A stretch of 64,000 nt of DNA from Anabaena cylindrica PCC 7122 (GCF_000317695.1 NC_019771.1:3662001-3726000); one strand, 5' to 3'; numbered from the stretch's first letter, positions 52,216-61,021 are shown. The notes: generated from the letters alone by a model not told the origin. Numbers and translations: made by a program.

Positions 52216-52382
52216 CAGATTTATCAATTTGGGAGTAGATGCAGTTCCCAAAAAACTAGCTGATTCGCCTCAATTTTACTCATTTTCTAGCTAAATTACG
52301 AATAACGGGGATTTTTTCTTAATTTTCGTTGTCTGAAAACAACACAAATTCGTTAACTTATCCGCAAGTGACGCAAGCAGAT

Positions 52383-52943
52383 TTAGGACAATGAATCGTT
52401 ATATTCCACAGAAAAAATATCGTGAGGCGCACCTTGCTCACGAAAACTAGTTTGGGTAACATCCACCTTTGTATTAAAGCGTTTTCCCAATCCGTGGATT
52501 AAACCAATTACCATGGGGGCTAAACCCTGTCGAGTAGATTGATAGTGCAAATCCATAGATTTTTCATCGGTGTGTTCACAATCAAAGGATGGAGGACGGA
52601 GTTGGGGAAAACTCAAACCGACTCGTGCGTGCAGATTGTCAAGGTTCTCCATAAACTCCCCTAAAGAGTCGCCAGCACTATCTAAAAGTTCCCCATAACC
52701 TTCTTCGGCCGTGTATGTCACCCAGTATTCTCCAAAGGCTTTCAGTATTTCTTCTGCCTCCATGCCCAAAACTTCAGAAGTTGCGGCGACTAAACGATAG
52801 GTAATATCGTCAGAATAGGCATCCATGCCAATAAAAAAATCAATGTCTTCAAGGTCAGCTTTTTGTTTGATGCTTTCCCAGGTATCCTCACCGTGATATT
52901 TGCAAATCATCTCTTCAATCGCTTTGTTAACTAGACCATACAT
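52383..52943 (-). CDS. H-NOX haem nitric-oxide-binding sensor protein
   Basis: This 186-aa protein starts MYGLVNKAIEEMICKYHGEDTW, the usual H-NOX start. The proximal haem ligand His105 lies in LDNLHARVG, and the haem-propionate motif Y-x-S-x-R is YQSTR at 134-138. Trp74 and Met144 line the expected distal pocket and no distal Tyr is present at 140 (Gly here), so it should bind NO and CO rather than O2, as in the well-studied Nostoc H-NOX type. A TTG 15 bases upstream is less likely; GGAG precedes the ATG at 52943. It lies on the same strand, upstream of the H-NOXA hybrid kinase. Confidence 0.95.
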   Translation of the reverse strand: MYGLVNKAIEEMICKYHGEDTWESIKQKADLEDIDFFIGMDAYSDDITYRLVAATSEVLGMEAEEILKAFGEYWVTYTAEEGYGELLDSAGDSLGEFMENLDNLHARVGLSFPQLRPPSFDCEHTDEKSMDLHYQSTRQGLAPMVIGLIHGLGKRFNTKVDVTQTSFREQGAPHDIFSVEYNDSLS

Positions 52944-53104
52944 TGACTCAAGCTCCAAAGTATAAAAGACAACTATACGTTAGCATTTATTTATCGCGTT
53001 AACAAATCCAGGACTTACGCAACTGGCTTGCTTTGTAGCGACTGTCTTAATTGTCAAGCGATCGCATAACTCACCATTATCCCTTAAATTTATAGTGTGT
53101 TATG

Positions 53105-53160
53105 GACTAGACATCTCTGAAAAAGAGCCGAGAATCCCTACCCATAGAACATCTCTAAAA
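53105..53160. repeat. Dispersed repeat, partial copy 3
   Basis: TAGACATCTCTGAAAAAGAGCC...GAGAATCCCTACCCATAGAACATCTCTA resembles the central blocks at 51961-52007, with the palindrome decayed. AGGACTTACGCAACTGGC, a half of the nested repeat at 17110, lies about 90 bases before it. Confidence 0.5.
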
Positions 53161-53180
53161 GTGGTACTACACGAAAAAGT

Positions 53181-53705
53181 TTGCAAAAATCCTCTAAGGT
53201 ACTTCCAATTAAAAAAATACCCAAAAGTTTCTTAAAGTTTCTTGTGGTGCGGGCATCTTGCCCGCAAATTATCAAGGACAGGCAGGATGCCCATCCCACA
53301 AAATTGGGGAATCTATTTTTTGATGAACCCGTGATAAAAGATGCATCCGAAGCATTACCAAATTTCAAACCTTTGAACCTAAAAAAACTTGGACTTAATG
53401 AAATAGCCCTGATTAAAGGTAAAGGTAATTACTGTGCAGTCCTAATAGATTTAGATACATCTCAACTAGTTGCTATATTGAACGGACGTACACAAGAAAT
53501 AATCAAGGAAACTCTTATGAAATGGGGATCTGAGGTTTTAGAACAAATAGAAGAAGTCAGTATAGATTTTACCACTTGCATTAGTTCCAATCAGAACCGT
53601 CAAAGAATCAAGTGGAAGTTCAGCACAACGGAAGCTTTTCCAATTTTCGAGAATGAGTTTTTTAAGCATAATCAACTCCCAAAATCTTTCTTATCTTTAT
53701 CGTAA
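53181..53705 (+). pseudogene. Remnant of an ISL3-family transposase
   Basis: The open frame of 174 codons includes a stretch around residues 55-130 that matches ISL3-family transposases: KDASEALPNF, LKKLGLNEIALIKGKGNY, CAVLIDLDTSQLVAIL, GRTQEIIKETLMKWG, SEVLEQIEEVSIDF. The first catalytic Asp region and downstream Asp are there, but the N-terminal zinc-finger and helix-turn-helix region and most of the catalytic core are missing. The C-terminal 45 residues do not continue the alignment directly and may come from an internal deletion. A palindromic repeat (53242-53301) is inserted in-frame upstream of the preserved part. It is not expected to be active. Confidence 0.75.
53242..53301. repeat. 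Palindromic repeat inserted in the transposase remnant
   Basis: The arms TTGTGGTGCGGGCATCTTGCC and GGCAGGATGCCCATCCCACAA are imperfect inverses (about 18 of 21) around a short AT-rich centre. Such GGGCATCTTGCCCGC elements are common in Nostoc. Its 60 bases (a multiple of three, without a stop) keep the flanking frame open. Confidence 0.7.
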
Positions 53706-53741
53706 CCAAAATCCACCCCACTCAAAATTACTAAACAACCC

Positions 53742-54824
53742 TCAGCGAACCTCAGCGCCCCTCTGCGTTTCAATTACCTCCTCCACCTTCCTCAACTCAC
53801 CAGCCCGCCAACTATCAGCAATATCTTTAATAAAACTAGCGAGAGGAATAGCCACCAACAAACCCAAAACTCCTCCCAATTTTGCACCTAACAATAAAGA
53901 AATTACCACCCAAACAGGATTTAAACCTGTTAAATTACCCAAAATACGCGGGGCGATAAAATTAGAATTTATTTGGTCAATAGCAACAGCTACACCTAAA
54001 ACTTCTACACCTAACCAAAAGTTGTTCAACGCCACTAATAGACTAACTATAGCAATACCTATACCCGTACCAAATGGAAAGAGAGAAAAAAGACCAATTG
54101 CAATTCCAAAAAGTAATGCTAAGGGAACTCGTAACGCCACAAATGCCAGAGTTACTACTACACCTAATACAGCGCCTAATGTTGCTTGACCGATAAAATA
54201 ATTTTGAAAATCTTCTCGTAATAAATCTCTAACTCTTGTGCCAATATTTTGCGGAAACCACTGGTAAATTCCATTCCATAAAGGTTCACCATTCAAAATT
54301 AAATAAACGGTTATTACTAATGTTAATAGGATGTTGACTAAAGCCCCAATTGTGTCGAAGGCAAAACCTAAAATTTTGCCTGTAAACGACTGAAATTGAT
54401 TAGAGATTCTTTCCAGAAGTTGAGTTGCTAAACCGCTTAAATTCACAGGCAGTTGTTGTGTTGCTGCCCAATTTAAAAATACTTGCAATTGATCATTGCC
54501 AGATTCAATCCAATGAGGAAAAATATTAACTAGTTCGTTAAGTTGTTGGAAAATAAGCGGTACTAAAATAACGCCAACAGCCCCTAAAATTATTATAGCT
54601 AATAGCAATACTCCTACAATTGCTAAATTACGGGGAACTCCGCGTTTCTGAAAAAATTTAATCGGATAGTTTAAAACAAAAGCTAATAAAATTGCGGCAG
54701 AAACAACACTTACTAAAGGTTGAAAGTACTGTACAACCTGAATTAATAACCAACCATTAAGAATGACTACGGGAAAGGCTAAACCTATGTTTACCCATTG
54801 CGGTATTCTGTTTGCTATTTGCAT
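53742..54824 (-). CDS. AI-2E family (PerM-like) membrane transporter
   Basis: This 360-aa protein has the eight-segment topology of the AI-2E family: a first pair of helices (PVVILNGWLLIQVVQY ... VSVVSAAILLAFVLNYP), a large loop (120-190), and the conserved C-terminal half with LFPFGTGIGIAIVSLLVAL and GLNPVWVVISLLLGAKLGGVLGLLVAIPLA. Members move small molecules or ions; only some export AI-2, so the substrate is open. The C-terminal ETQRGAEVR is encoded by a CGCAGAG/CGCTGAGG tandem-type repeat, as in other genes here. It stands alone. Confidence 0.9.
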   Translation of the reverse strand: MQIANRIPQWVNIGLAFPVVILNGWLLIQVVQYFQPLVSVVSAAILLAFVLNYPIKFFQKRGVPRNLAIVGVLLLAIIILGAVGVILVPLIFQQLNELVNIFPHWIESGNDQLQVFLNWAATQQLPVNLSGLATQLLERISNQFQSFTGKILGFAFDTIGALVNILLTLVITVYLILNGEPLWNGIYQWFPQNIGTRVRDLLREDFQNYFIGQATLGAVLGVVVTLAFVALRVPLALLFGIAIGLFSLFPFGTGIGIAIVSLLVALNNFWLGVEVLGVAVAIDQINSNFIAPRILGNLTGLNPVWVVISLLLGAKLGGVLGLLVAIPLASFIKDIADSWRAGELRKVEEVIETQRGAEVR

Positions 54825-54905
54825 GAAGCTAATTCCAATATATTCATAATTTTTGCATTGTTCAGATATCTACTTATAATTTTGCAATTAGAAGATAGAA
54901 ATTTT

Positions 54906-55334
54906 TCATTTTTGATTAATAAAGTCCATCATGATTTTTTGATGGATATTGCTTAACGGTCTGACTTCATTCGCTATGGCTGAATAACAATCACCTCGAT
55001 ATATATCTTCTGGGGTCAATAATCCCATGTCCCAACCTTCATTTAGAACTAATTGATCTAATTCCACTAATAATGGTGCTTGAAAAACATGACGGATAAC
55101 TCTCTCGTCGGGATAAATTCCAAATTTACTAAAAGATGGTAATTCGTAACCAATTTCTTCAATTACTTCCCGCACTAGTGCTATTTCTGCTGTTTCACCA
55201 GGTTCTAAATGTCCCCCAAAGAATCCCCAGCAACCAGCAGCGGCGATAGTGGGGATATTGTCGCGTAGTTGCATGAGATATTTGTCGTTTTGGTAGAGAA
55301 TTACAATTGCTACTTGTGGTATTTGATTATTCAT
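54906..55334 (-). CDS. NUDIX hydrolase
   Basis: This 142-aa protein has a full Nudix box, GGHLEPGETAEIALVREV continuing IEEIGY, at about residues 40-62 (G-x5-E-x7-R-E-x2-E-E-x-G). It hydrolyses a nucleoside diphosphate linked to another moiety; the substrate cannot be told. The sequence after the box (FGIYPDERVIRHVFQAPLLVELDQLVLNEGWDMGLL) resembles the cyanobacterial NUDIX proteins of unknown role. The start ATG follows a short upstream gap with a MITE-like element. Confidence 0.92.
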   Translation of the reverse strand: MNNQIPQVAIVILYQNDKYLMQLRDNIPTIAAAGCWGFFGGHLEPGETAEIALVREVIEEIGYELPSFSKFGIYPDERVIRHVFQAPLLVELDQLVLNEGWDMGLLTPEDIYRGDCYSAIANEVRPLSNIHQKIMMDFINQK

Positions 55335-55392
55335 AAATTTCTACATTGGGTAAGGTTATTTGTGTTCTTGCTATGTGAAATTACTTATTTTT

Positions 55393-55495
55393 TATATAGC
55401 GGTTCTCGGTTGAGTGAGATACAAGAACCCCAACCCCCTCATCGCTTGCGGGGAGGGGGCTATGATGTCTTTCATTCAAATGCATACCCCTATAG
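55393..55495. mobile_element. MITE-like element, ATGATGTATTTCATTCA family, copy 3
   Basis: TATATAGCGGTTCTCGGTTGAGTGAGATACAAG lies at the left, CCCCCTCATCGCTTGCGGGG in the centre, and CTATGATGTCTTTCATTCAAATGCATACCCCTATA at the right. The ends are inverted (TATAGCGG / CCCCTATA). It is the clearest full-length copy of the three in the window. Confidence 0.7.
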
Positions 55496-55537
55496 TTCTG
55501 GTAGAGGATAGTCATCCCTAGCTGTTCATTTTCATTG

Positions 55538-55909
55538 TTATTCTTCTTCTAAATAAATCTCACCGTACTCTTGACCAGCTAAAGGAATACTTTTGTATTT
55601 TACTTTACCCTTCAACACTACATCTTGTCCCACTTGGAAATTTTTTTGATTAGTCACAACCCAGATTTTGCCTGTTGAGTCAGCGATTTGATATACTTGC
55701 CGCTTAACTAAAGGAGCTTGTTTTTCTACCTTGCCTTGAATGTAAACTGTAGTTGTGCGGTTGTCTTGTGCTGGTTTAATTGCCTGAATCGGTGTAACGT
55801 TAGCGCCAATTCTCAGATTATTTAAGTTCAATTCACCAGGTTTTCCGTTACCACAACTACAAATTCCTAGTACCAGAAAAACGGTTAATCCTTGGTAAAA
55901 AGATTTCAT
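55538..55909 (-). CDS. Small predicted lipoprotein with an OB-like fold
   Basis: The 123-aa protein from the ATG at 55909 starts MKSFYQGLTVFLVLGICSCGN, a lipoprotein-type signal with candidate lipobox Cys residues (LGIC or SC). The mature part has TVYIQGKVEKQAPLVKRQVYQIADSTGKIWVV and GQDVVLKGKVKYK, which suggests a small OB-like beta barrel. The frame opens further upstream at 56005, but the extra 32 residues would hide the signal peptide. It probably sits on the periplasmic face of a membrane; the function is unknown. Confidence 0.72.
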   Translation of the reverse strand: MKSFYQGLTVFLVLGICSCGNGKPGELNLNNLRIGANVTPIQAIKPAQDNRTTTVYIQGKVEKQAPLVKRQVYQIADSTGKIWVVTNQKNFQVGQDVVLKGKVKYKSIPLAGQEYGEIYLEEE

Positions 55910-56190
55910 AGAAGTCAGTTTTGCTTGTTGCCGAAAAGCAAACGATTGAGAGAATTTTTGCATGAATTCTAACCTTGTTACCAGTTTTCTCAAGTTTCCA
56001 TTCATACCAAGTTGTGCTGATTACAGGAGATGGACAGAACAACTGTTTTTAATTTATCCTTTTCTTCTTGATCCTTCAGTTGATGCAGCTAATCTGAGAA
56101 AATAGTCGAAGGCAGAATGCAGGAGTCAGAAGTCAAATCAATACTCTCCCTCATTTTTCAAGTCCCCCAGTCCCCTTACAGGTAAATTTT

Positions 56191-57069
56191 ATGGAAATAA
56201 AAACTGCCAAACTGCTTGATGGTAAGGCATTAGCAGCTAAAATTCATCAAGAATTGGCTGCAATGATCGCACAATTACAACCCAAAATTGGCCGACCTCC
56301 TGGTTTAGCAGTGTTGATGGTGGGGGATAATCCCGCATCAGCAGCTTATGTAAGTAATAAAGAAAAAGCCTGCACTAAAGTGGGTATTGCATCTTTTGGT
56401 AAGCATTTTCCTGCCGCAACTACCTTAACAGAGCTAGAGGAAGTCATTAGTGAACTTAACCAAGATCAACGGGTAGATGGGATTTTGGTACAGTTGCCTT
56501 TACCTAATCATTTAGATTCAATTGCACTATTACACCAAATTGCACCCGATAAAGACGCAGATGGACTACACCCAGTGAACTTAGGACGACTGGCGCGGGG
56601 TGAGTCGGGTTTACGCAGTTGCACCCCCGCTGGTGTGATGAGACTGCTAGAAGAATATAAAATTCCTTTGGTGGGAAAACAAGCAGTAGTAGTAGGACGT
56701 AGTATTTTAGTGGGTAAGCCCATGGCTTTGATGCTATTAGAGGCCAATGCCACTGTCACCATAGCTCATTCGCGATCGCATGACTTAAAATCCATCACCC
56801 AAAATGCTGATATTCTCATTGCAGCAGCAGGTATTCCCGGACTAATCACGGCTGAGATGGTGAAACCGGGCGCTGTTGTGGTAGATGTGGGAATAAACCG
56901 CGTCACTGATAGCAATGGGAAAAGCCGTTTGGTCGGTGACATCGACTTTCAATCAACCGCTAAGGTGGCAGAATATATCACCCCAGTTCCCGGTGGTATC
57001 GGGCCAATGACAGTCGCTATGCTATTGCAAAATACAGTTTCTAGCTACTTACGGGCAACGGGCAATTAG
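56191..57069 (+). CDS. folD: Methylenetetrahydrofolate dehydrogenase / methenyltetrahydrofolate cyclohydrolase
   Basis: FolD interconverts 5,10-methylene- and 10-formyl-tetrahydrofolate with NADP, supplying one-carbon units. The 292-aa protein has LAVLMVGDNPASAAYVSNKEKACTKVGI near residue 40 with the catalytic Lys, DGILVQLPLPNHL near 95, and the NADP Rossmann motif VVVGRSILVGKPMALMLLE near 168. The C-terminal PVPGGIGPMTVAMLLQNT is also diagnostic. It is a single-copy housekeeping gene of normal length, on its own transcript by spacing. A tandem repeat follows the stop. Confidence 0.97.
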   Translation: MEIKTAKLLDGKALAAKIHQELAAMIAQLQPKIGRPPGLAVLMVGDNPASAAYVSNKEKACTKVGIASFGKHFPAATTLTELEEVISELNQDQRVDGILVQLPLPNHLDSIALLHQIAPDKDADGLHPVNLGRLARGESGLRSCTPAGVMRLLEEYKIPLVGKQAVVVGRSILVGKPMALMLLEANATVTIAHSRSHDLKSITQNADILIAAAGIPGLITAEMVKPGAVVVDVGINRVTDSNGKSRLVGDIDFQSTAKVAEYITPVPGGIGPMTVAMLLQNTVSSYLRATGN

Positions 57070-57118
57070 AGTACTGAGTATGGAGTACTGAGTATTGAGT
57101 GTGGAGTATGGAGTAATT
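57068..57118. repeat. Degenerate tandem repeat (GAGTACT/GAGTATG)
   Basis: About seven degenerate heptamers of type GAGTACT, GAGTATG and GAGTATT begin at the folD stop codon. About 100 bases later a second low-complexity run, AAAATCCAAAATCT (57223-57257), occurs. Confidence 0.75.
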
Positions 57119-57339
57119 AACGCTTTCCTGAACATTTTGACAGTTAAGCAGTGATAATTCCTAACTGACTGTAACGATTTAAGATTTTTTGGCTCAAAAC
57201 CCCTAGTTGAAACGGGGAAATCAAGCTAAAATCCAAAATCTAAAATCCAAAATAAAATCACCAGTGAATCTTTCTGCTCCAGCACACCGTAAAATCTTCA
57301 TATATATTGCAAGCAAACGAAAATTTTAGGACTCTAGGA

Positions 57340-58269
57340 ATGGTAGCAACGGATAACTTTCAGAAAAAATCAGAGGAAACCAGGTTTAACCTCGCTTCCT
57401 ATCTCAAAGAACGACAAAAGCTTTGTGATACTGCTTTAGATCAGGCTATTCCTGTCGTTTACCCAGAAAAGATTTATGAAGCCATGCGCTACTCTCTATT
57501 AGCAGGAGGTAAGCGTGTGCGTCCCATTCTTTGTCTTGCTACCTCGGAAATGATTGGTGGCACAATTGAAATGGCCATGCCTACGGCTTGTGCAGTGGAA
57601 ATGATCCACACCATGTCGTTGATTCATGACGACCTACCTGCCATGGATAATGATGATTACCGTCGCGGCAAGTTGACAAATCACAAGGTCTACGGCGAAG
57701 ATATTGCGATTTTAGCAGGGGATGGTTTATTGGCTTTAGCTTTTGAGTTTGTTGCTACCCAAACACCCCAAAACGTGCCAAGAGAGCGAGCTTTACAAGT
57801 AATTGCTCGTTTGGGTAAGGCGTTGGGAGCGGCTGGTTTAGTTGGTGGTCAAGTGGTAGATTTAGATTCAGAAGGTAAATCTGATATTTCTCTGGAAACA
57901 CTGAATTTTATTCATAACCACAAAACAGCCGCCCTATTAGAAGCTTGTGTTGTTTGCGGCGGAGTTATTGCTGGTGCATCTGCTGAAGATGTAGAAAAAT
58001 TAACTCGTTATTCGCAAAATATTGGTCTGGCATTCCAAATCATTGATGATATTCTGGATATCACCTCTACTCAAGAACAACTAGGCAAAACCGCAGGTAA
58101 AGACCTAAAAGCCGAGAAAGTCACCTATCCTAGCCTGTGGGGAATTGACGAATCACGAGCCAAAGCCCAACAGCTAGTTGAGTCAGCTTGTGTAGAATTA
58201 GCATCATTTGGAGAAAAAGCCCTACCTCTTCAAGCGATCGCTCATTATATAGTTAGTCGCAATCACTAA
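57340..58269 (+). CDS. crtE: Geranylgeranyl diphosphate synthase
   Basis: This 309-aa prenyltransferase makes geranylgeranyl diphosphate, the precursor of carotenoids, chlorophyll phytol and plastoquinone chains. The first Asp-rich motif DDLPAMDNDD (near residue 95; the bacterial/plant type with a two-residue insertion) and the second, DDILD (near 232), bind magnesium. GGKRVRPILCLAT lies near 55. A TTG at 57307 would extend it by 11 residues; ATG at 57340 follows AGGACTCTAGGA and is preferred. It precedes a PAP2-like membrane protein by 154 bases, a pairing that is often conserved in cyanobacteria. Confidence 0.94.
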   Translation: MVATDNFQKKSEETRFNLASYLKERQKLCDTALDQAIPVVYPEKIYEAMRYSLLAGGKRVRPILCLATSEMIGGTIEMAMPTACAVEMIHTMSLIHDDLPAMDNDDYRRGKLTNHKVYGEDIAILAGDGLLALAFEFVATQTPQNVPRERALQVIARLGKALGAAGLVGGQVVDLDSEGKSDISLETLNFIHNHKTAALLEACVVCGGVIAGASAEDVEKLTRYSQNIGLAFQIIDDILDITSTQEQLGKTAGKDLKAEKVTYPSLWGIDESRAKAQQLVESACVELASFGEKALPLQAIAHYIVSRNH

Positions 58270-58423
58270 CATAAAAACCTAAAAAGCAGAAGACTTTAAA
58301 TATATCCATCTATTTAACAATTTCTGCTGTGCTAGGCGGATTTGGCATTTTGGCTTACATAAAAAACTGTTCCTCAACACACAACCACTGCCCATATTTA
58401 ACTAATTACCAAACCAAAACACC

Positions 58424-58879
58424 ATGCAGGACATAGGCGACATTTTAAACAACAGGGTGCTGCTGGTTGCTCTTGTAGCTTGTTTTGTTGCTCAAGGATT
58501 AAAACTCATCTTTGAAGTCATCAAACATCGCAAAATAGATGTGCGTGTCTTAGTAACCACCGGAGGTATGCCCAGCGCCCATTCAGCTTTGGTAACAGCT
58601 TTAGCCGCTGGTGTCGGACAAACTCTAGGTTGGGCATCTCCTGATTTTGCTGTAGCTGTGGTTTTTGCCATTATTGTCATGTACGACGCAGCTGGAGTGC
58701 GTCAAGCTGCTGGTAAACAAGCTCGCATACTCAATCAAATGATTGACGAATTATTTCATGAAAAACCAGACTTTAACCAAGGCCGTCTCAAGGAGTTACT
58801 TGGACACACACCAGTTCAAGTAATCGCTGGTTCTGCTTTGGGTATAGCTATCTATTTGTTATCTAGAGCGGCTTATTAG
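58424..58879 (+). CDS. Divergent PAP2 (DUF212) family membrane protein
   Basis: This 151-aa protein has four or five short hydrophobic segments. The conserved regions are LVACFVAQGLKLIFEVIKHR, TTGGMPSAHSALVTALA (near residue 50), VVFAIIVMYDAAGVRQAAGKQA (near 85) and LKELLGHTPVQVIAGSALGI near the end. The PSAHS and GHTPxQV motifs resemble acid-phosphatase motifs of the PAP2 family, so a lipid-phosphate phosphatase role is plausible but unproven. It follows crtE on the same strand. Confidence 0.9.
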   Translation: MQDIGDILNNRVLLVALVACFVAQGLKLIFEVIKHRKIDVRVLVTTGGMPSAHSALVTALAAGVGQTLGWASPDFAVAVVFAIIVMYDAAGVRQAAGKQARILNQMIDELFHEKPDFNQGRLKELLGHTPVQVIAGSALGIAIYLLSRAAY

Positions 58880-58911
58880 TTGTTAGTCATTGGTAAACTG
58901 TTAACTAAAAA

Positions 58912-59595
58912 TTACTTGGAATTTACTACTGAGCGCAGTAACATCACTTTTTTACCATCTGCTAAGAGGGCAAAAAAACCACCCTCATTTAATTTTTCTA
59001 AAGTTTTGTATGCCTCTGTTTGATTGGTAGTATAAACAGCCAATAAATAAGGGCGTTGTCCATAAGAAACAAGACCCACATTACCCCCTACTGCTCTTTG
59101 CAAACTACTTGCCATTTCTGGACGATTAAAATAATCTACCAGTACAGCATAACCATCTCCTAATATTTTAGGATTATAGCTGACTCTTTGATTTGCTGAG
59201 GGTGGGGAAGTAACTATTGCCGGTGGTACAATTCTTGCAGGTGTTACTGTTGGTGGTGTGGGTCTAGTAGTGATAATGGCAGATAATCCCACAATATTGT
59301 TCACATATTTTGCCCAACGATTAGCATCATCAATCTTGTTGAACCCACCAATCCGCGTTACTGTTCCATTCAAGTATTTACACGTAACAGGTTTCAAATC
59401 AGATGGTAAAGCACTGCGTAACTGTTGTTGACTATTAGTTGTAGGACTAACAACTAATAAAAGATACTCACCTGTATTAGGCGGTTGACAAATGGGAATA
59501 GTCGGTTGGGCTAAAACAGAATTAATACCACCAATAAAGGGAGCAATTGCTAATAATAAAGTACTTGGTAAAAAATCAAATTTGATCACAAACAT
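58912..59595 (-). CDS. Secreted protein with two SPOR-like segments
   Basis: This 227-aa protein has a signal peptide (LLLAIAPFIGGINSVLA) and two similar halves: GEYLLLVVSPTTNSQQQLRS...RIGGFNKIDDANRWAKYV, and after a Pro/Thr-rich linker GYAVLVDYFNRPEMASSLQRA...LLAVYTTNQTEAYKTLEKL. Both resemble SPOR-type folds that bind denuded peptidoglycan. This resemblance is weak and based on pattern only. It probably acts in the periplasm. It converges with the PAP2-like gene. Confidence 0.7.
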   Translation of the reverse strand: MFVIKFDFLPSTLLLAIAPFIGGINSVLAQPTIPICQPPNTGEYLLLVVSPTTNSQQQLRSALPSDLKPVTCKYLNGTVTRIGGFNKIDDANRWAKYVNNIVGLSAIITTRPTPPTVTPARIVPPAIVTSPPSANQRVSYNPKILGDGYAVLVDYFNRPEMASSLQRAVGGNVGLVSYGQRPYLLAVYTTNQTEAYKTLEKLNEGGFFALLADGKKVMLLRSVVNSK

Positions 59596-59907
59596 TGGAT
59601 ACCTAATATTGTTTATTTTACAAGATGTCTAAAACGTAAGGAGTCAGGAGACATTACACAGACCTGCGGTTCAGAATGTTTATGAAATGAAGAATAGAGA
59701 TAAGTGAGATTTTATCAAAATCATCAAAGTTGACTAAAACAGCCTTTATTCTCCTGACTTGCAGTATTCTCTATCCTGAATACTTACTATAAAACTACTT
59801 TTTGTTTCCTTTAGATTTGCAGAGGAAGAGCAAATAAACATAAAATAAAGATCAACAAATCTTTATCATAACTCTCCTCAGCAACTGATGAGAAAATTTA
59901 TGGAAAT
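59596..59907. other. Intergenic region, nothing recognised
   Basis: These 312 AT-rich bases separate the SPOR-like gene and ycf54, both on the minus strand. GGAGTCAGGAG near 59640 is a single remnant of the GAGTCAG heptamer. I see no gene, hairpin with T-run or operator. Confidence 0.4.
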
Positions 59908-60237
59908 TTATGACGCAGTTGTTAAAGATGCCAAAGGATCAGTAATTGTTGTAGAAGGAGCCGTAAATTCCCCGGTGATGACATACTCTAATCGCAATTT
60001 TAGCCAAGTAATAAATTGAGAATTAGTAGAAATAATTGCCACCGGAGGTTTAGGACACTTCGCTTTTATCTGTTTCATTTCCGGTGCTTCCAAAAAAGCC
60101 GGTTGCTTAACTAACCAAAAATCAATTTCTTTTTCTTGTTCGTGGTAGTTGCGAGTACGTTCTTTCAAAACTTCGTGTATTGGCTCTTCTTCGAGTAGAA
60201 AATGTTGACTAGCCAAAACGTAATAGTATGTTTGCAT
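59908..60237 (-). CDS. ycf54: Ycf54-like protein of the Mg-protoporphyrin ester cyclase
   Basis: This 109-aa protein starts MQTYYYVLASQHFLLEEEPIHEVLKERTRNY and continues EKEIDFWLV and FITWLKLRLEYVITGEF, the signature of Ycf54 (DUF2488). Ycf54 is needed for the oxidative cyclase that forms ring E of chlorophyll, as a partner of AcsF/CycI. The ATG at 60243 has no room for a ribosome binding site; AAGG is spaced correctly for the ATG at 60237. The C-terminal TTITDPLASLTTAS extension is slightly longer than in plastid homologues. acsF is not in the window. Confidence 0.93.
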   Translation of the reverse strand: MQTYYYVLASQHFLLEEEPIHEVLKERTRNYHEQEKEIDFWLVKQPAFLEAPEMKQIKAKCPKPPVAIISTNSQFITWLKLRLEYVITGEFTAPSTTITDPLASLTTAS

Positions 60238-60301
60238 TTTCATCCTTTGGTTACTATTTAATAATTTATAGGGTACAGGAGCATTTCTGTACCCAAATCA
60301 G

Positions 60302-61021
60302 TTAACTTTTTTTGAATCCCTTAAACCAAGAACTAAAGGGACAACCACCACCCTTGTTTTCACTATTTGCTAGTTTGCCACCTGCTGTCAGTTTTTCTAA
60401 AAACAGGTTGTTGTCAAAATAGTGTTCCAAGGATATAACTTTTAAATCATCGGTGACACGAGCCACACTCATACCGATAATTTCCACTGTCTCCCCAGTT
60501 GGTGCAAAATCTTTGTAAGCACCCTGAAAATGTCCCCAGTGTCGCCACTTGAATGTAACATTAGGTGGGGCTGAATAAACTTCCAGCACTTCCCAAGGAA
60601 ACCCTTGAGGAAATGTACTGTGAAAGATTTTAGCCGATGATTCAAAACTTTCTTCAGAAGCTTTGTAATGTTCGGAATCAGCCATAAAGAGGTTATAAGT
60701 ACCCTGGGCGGATAAATCGGCTGCTGTGTACTCTTGACCCCCATTAGTACTGGCTCGAAACTGATCATTAGCAATAGATAACCATTGCTGGGGGTTACTT
60801 TTGAAAGATACCTCCATTTCCAAGGTTCTCACCAAGTTCTGCACGATCGCTTCTAGTGTACCCTCTAAGTGATTGCGGGTACTCTCTTTAGCCAGATTTT
60901 CTTTAGAACGGCTATAGTCTGGTGGTGTCTGATAACGCCATTCGGCATGGGTACTGTATGCAATTACTGTATCCCGATCCTGTACCCAAAGCGGTAGGTT
61001 GTTAGACTGTGTGGAAGTCAT
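60302..61021 (-). CDS. SnoaL-like protein resembling plant pathogen-related (PRP) proteins
   Basis: This 239-aa protein has TPPDYSRSKENLAKEST, then GTLEAIVQNLVRTLEMEVSF near residue 55, FRASTNGGQEYTAADLSAQGTYN near 88, FPQGFPWEVLEVYSAPPNVTF near 135 and FKWRHWGHFQGAYKDFAPTGETVEI near 157. From memory, this order and spacing match the barley-type pathogen-related protein, a SnoaL/NTF2-like fold. These form a small-molecule pocket; the ligand is unknown. The C-terminal tail carries GGGCPFSSWFKGFKKS, a possible lipid- or metal-contacting Cys segment. It lies 64 bases upstream of ycf54 on the same strand, so they may be cotranscribed. Confidence 0.75.
   Translation of the reverse strand: MTSTQSNNLPLWVQDRDTVIAYSTHAEWRYQTPPDYSRSKENLAKESTRNHLEGTLEAIVQNLVRTLEMEVSFKSNPQQWLSIANDQFRASTNGGQEYTAADLSAQGTYNLFMADSEHYKASEESFESSAKIFHSTFPQGFPWEVLEVYSAPPNVTFKWRHWGHFQGAYKDFAPTGETVEIIGMSVARVTDDLKVISLEHYFDNNLFLEKLTAGGKLANSENKGGGCPFSSWFKGFKKS

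Larger units (their letters stand above)
51662..52382. other. Repeat-rich gap between H-NOX and its likely partner kinase
   Basis: These 721 bases hold no gene. They contain a palindromic element at 51783-51916, dispersed-repeat blocks at 51935-52215, and a 26-bp palindrome. The kinase promoter must lie close to 51700. The repeats probably separated an ancestral H-NOX/kinase operon. Confidence 0.5.
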
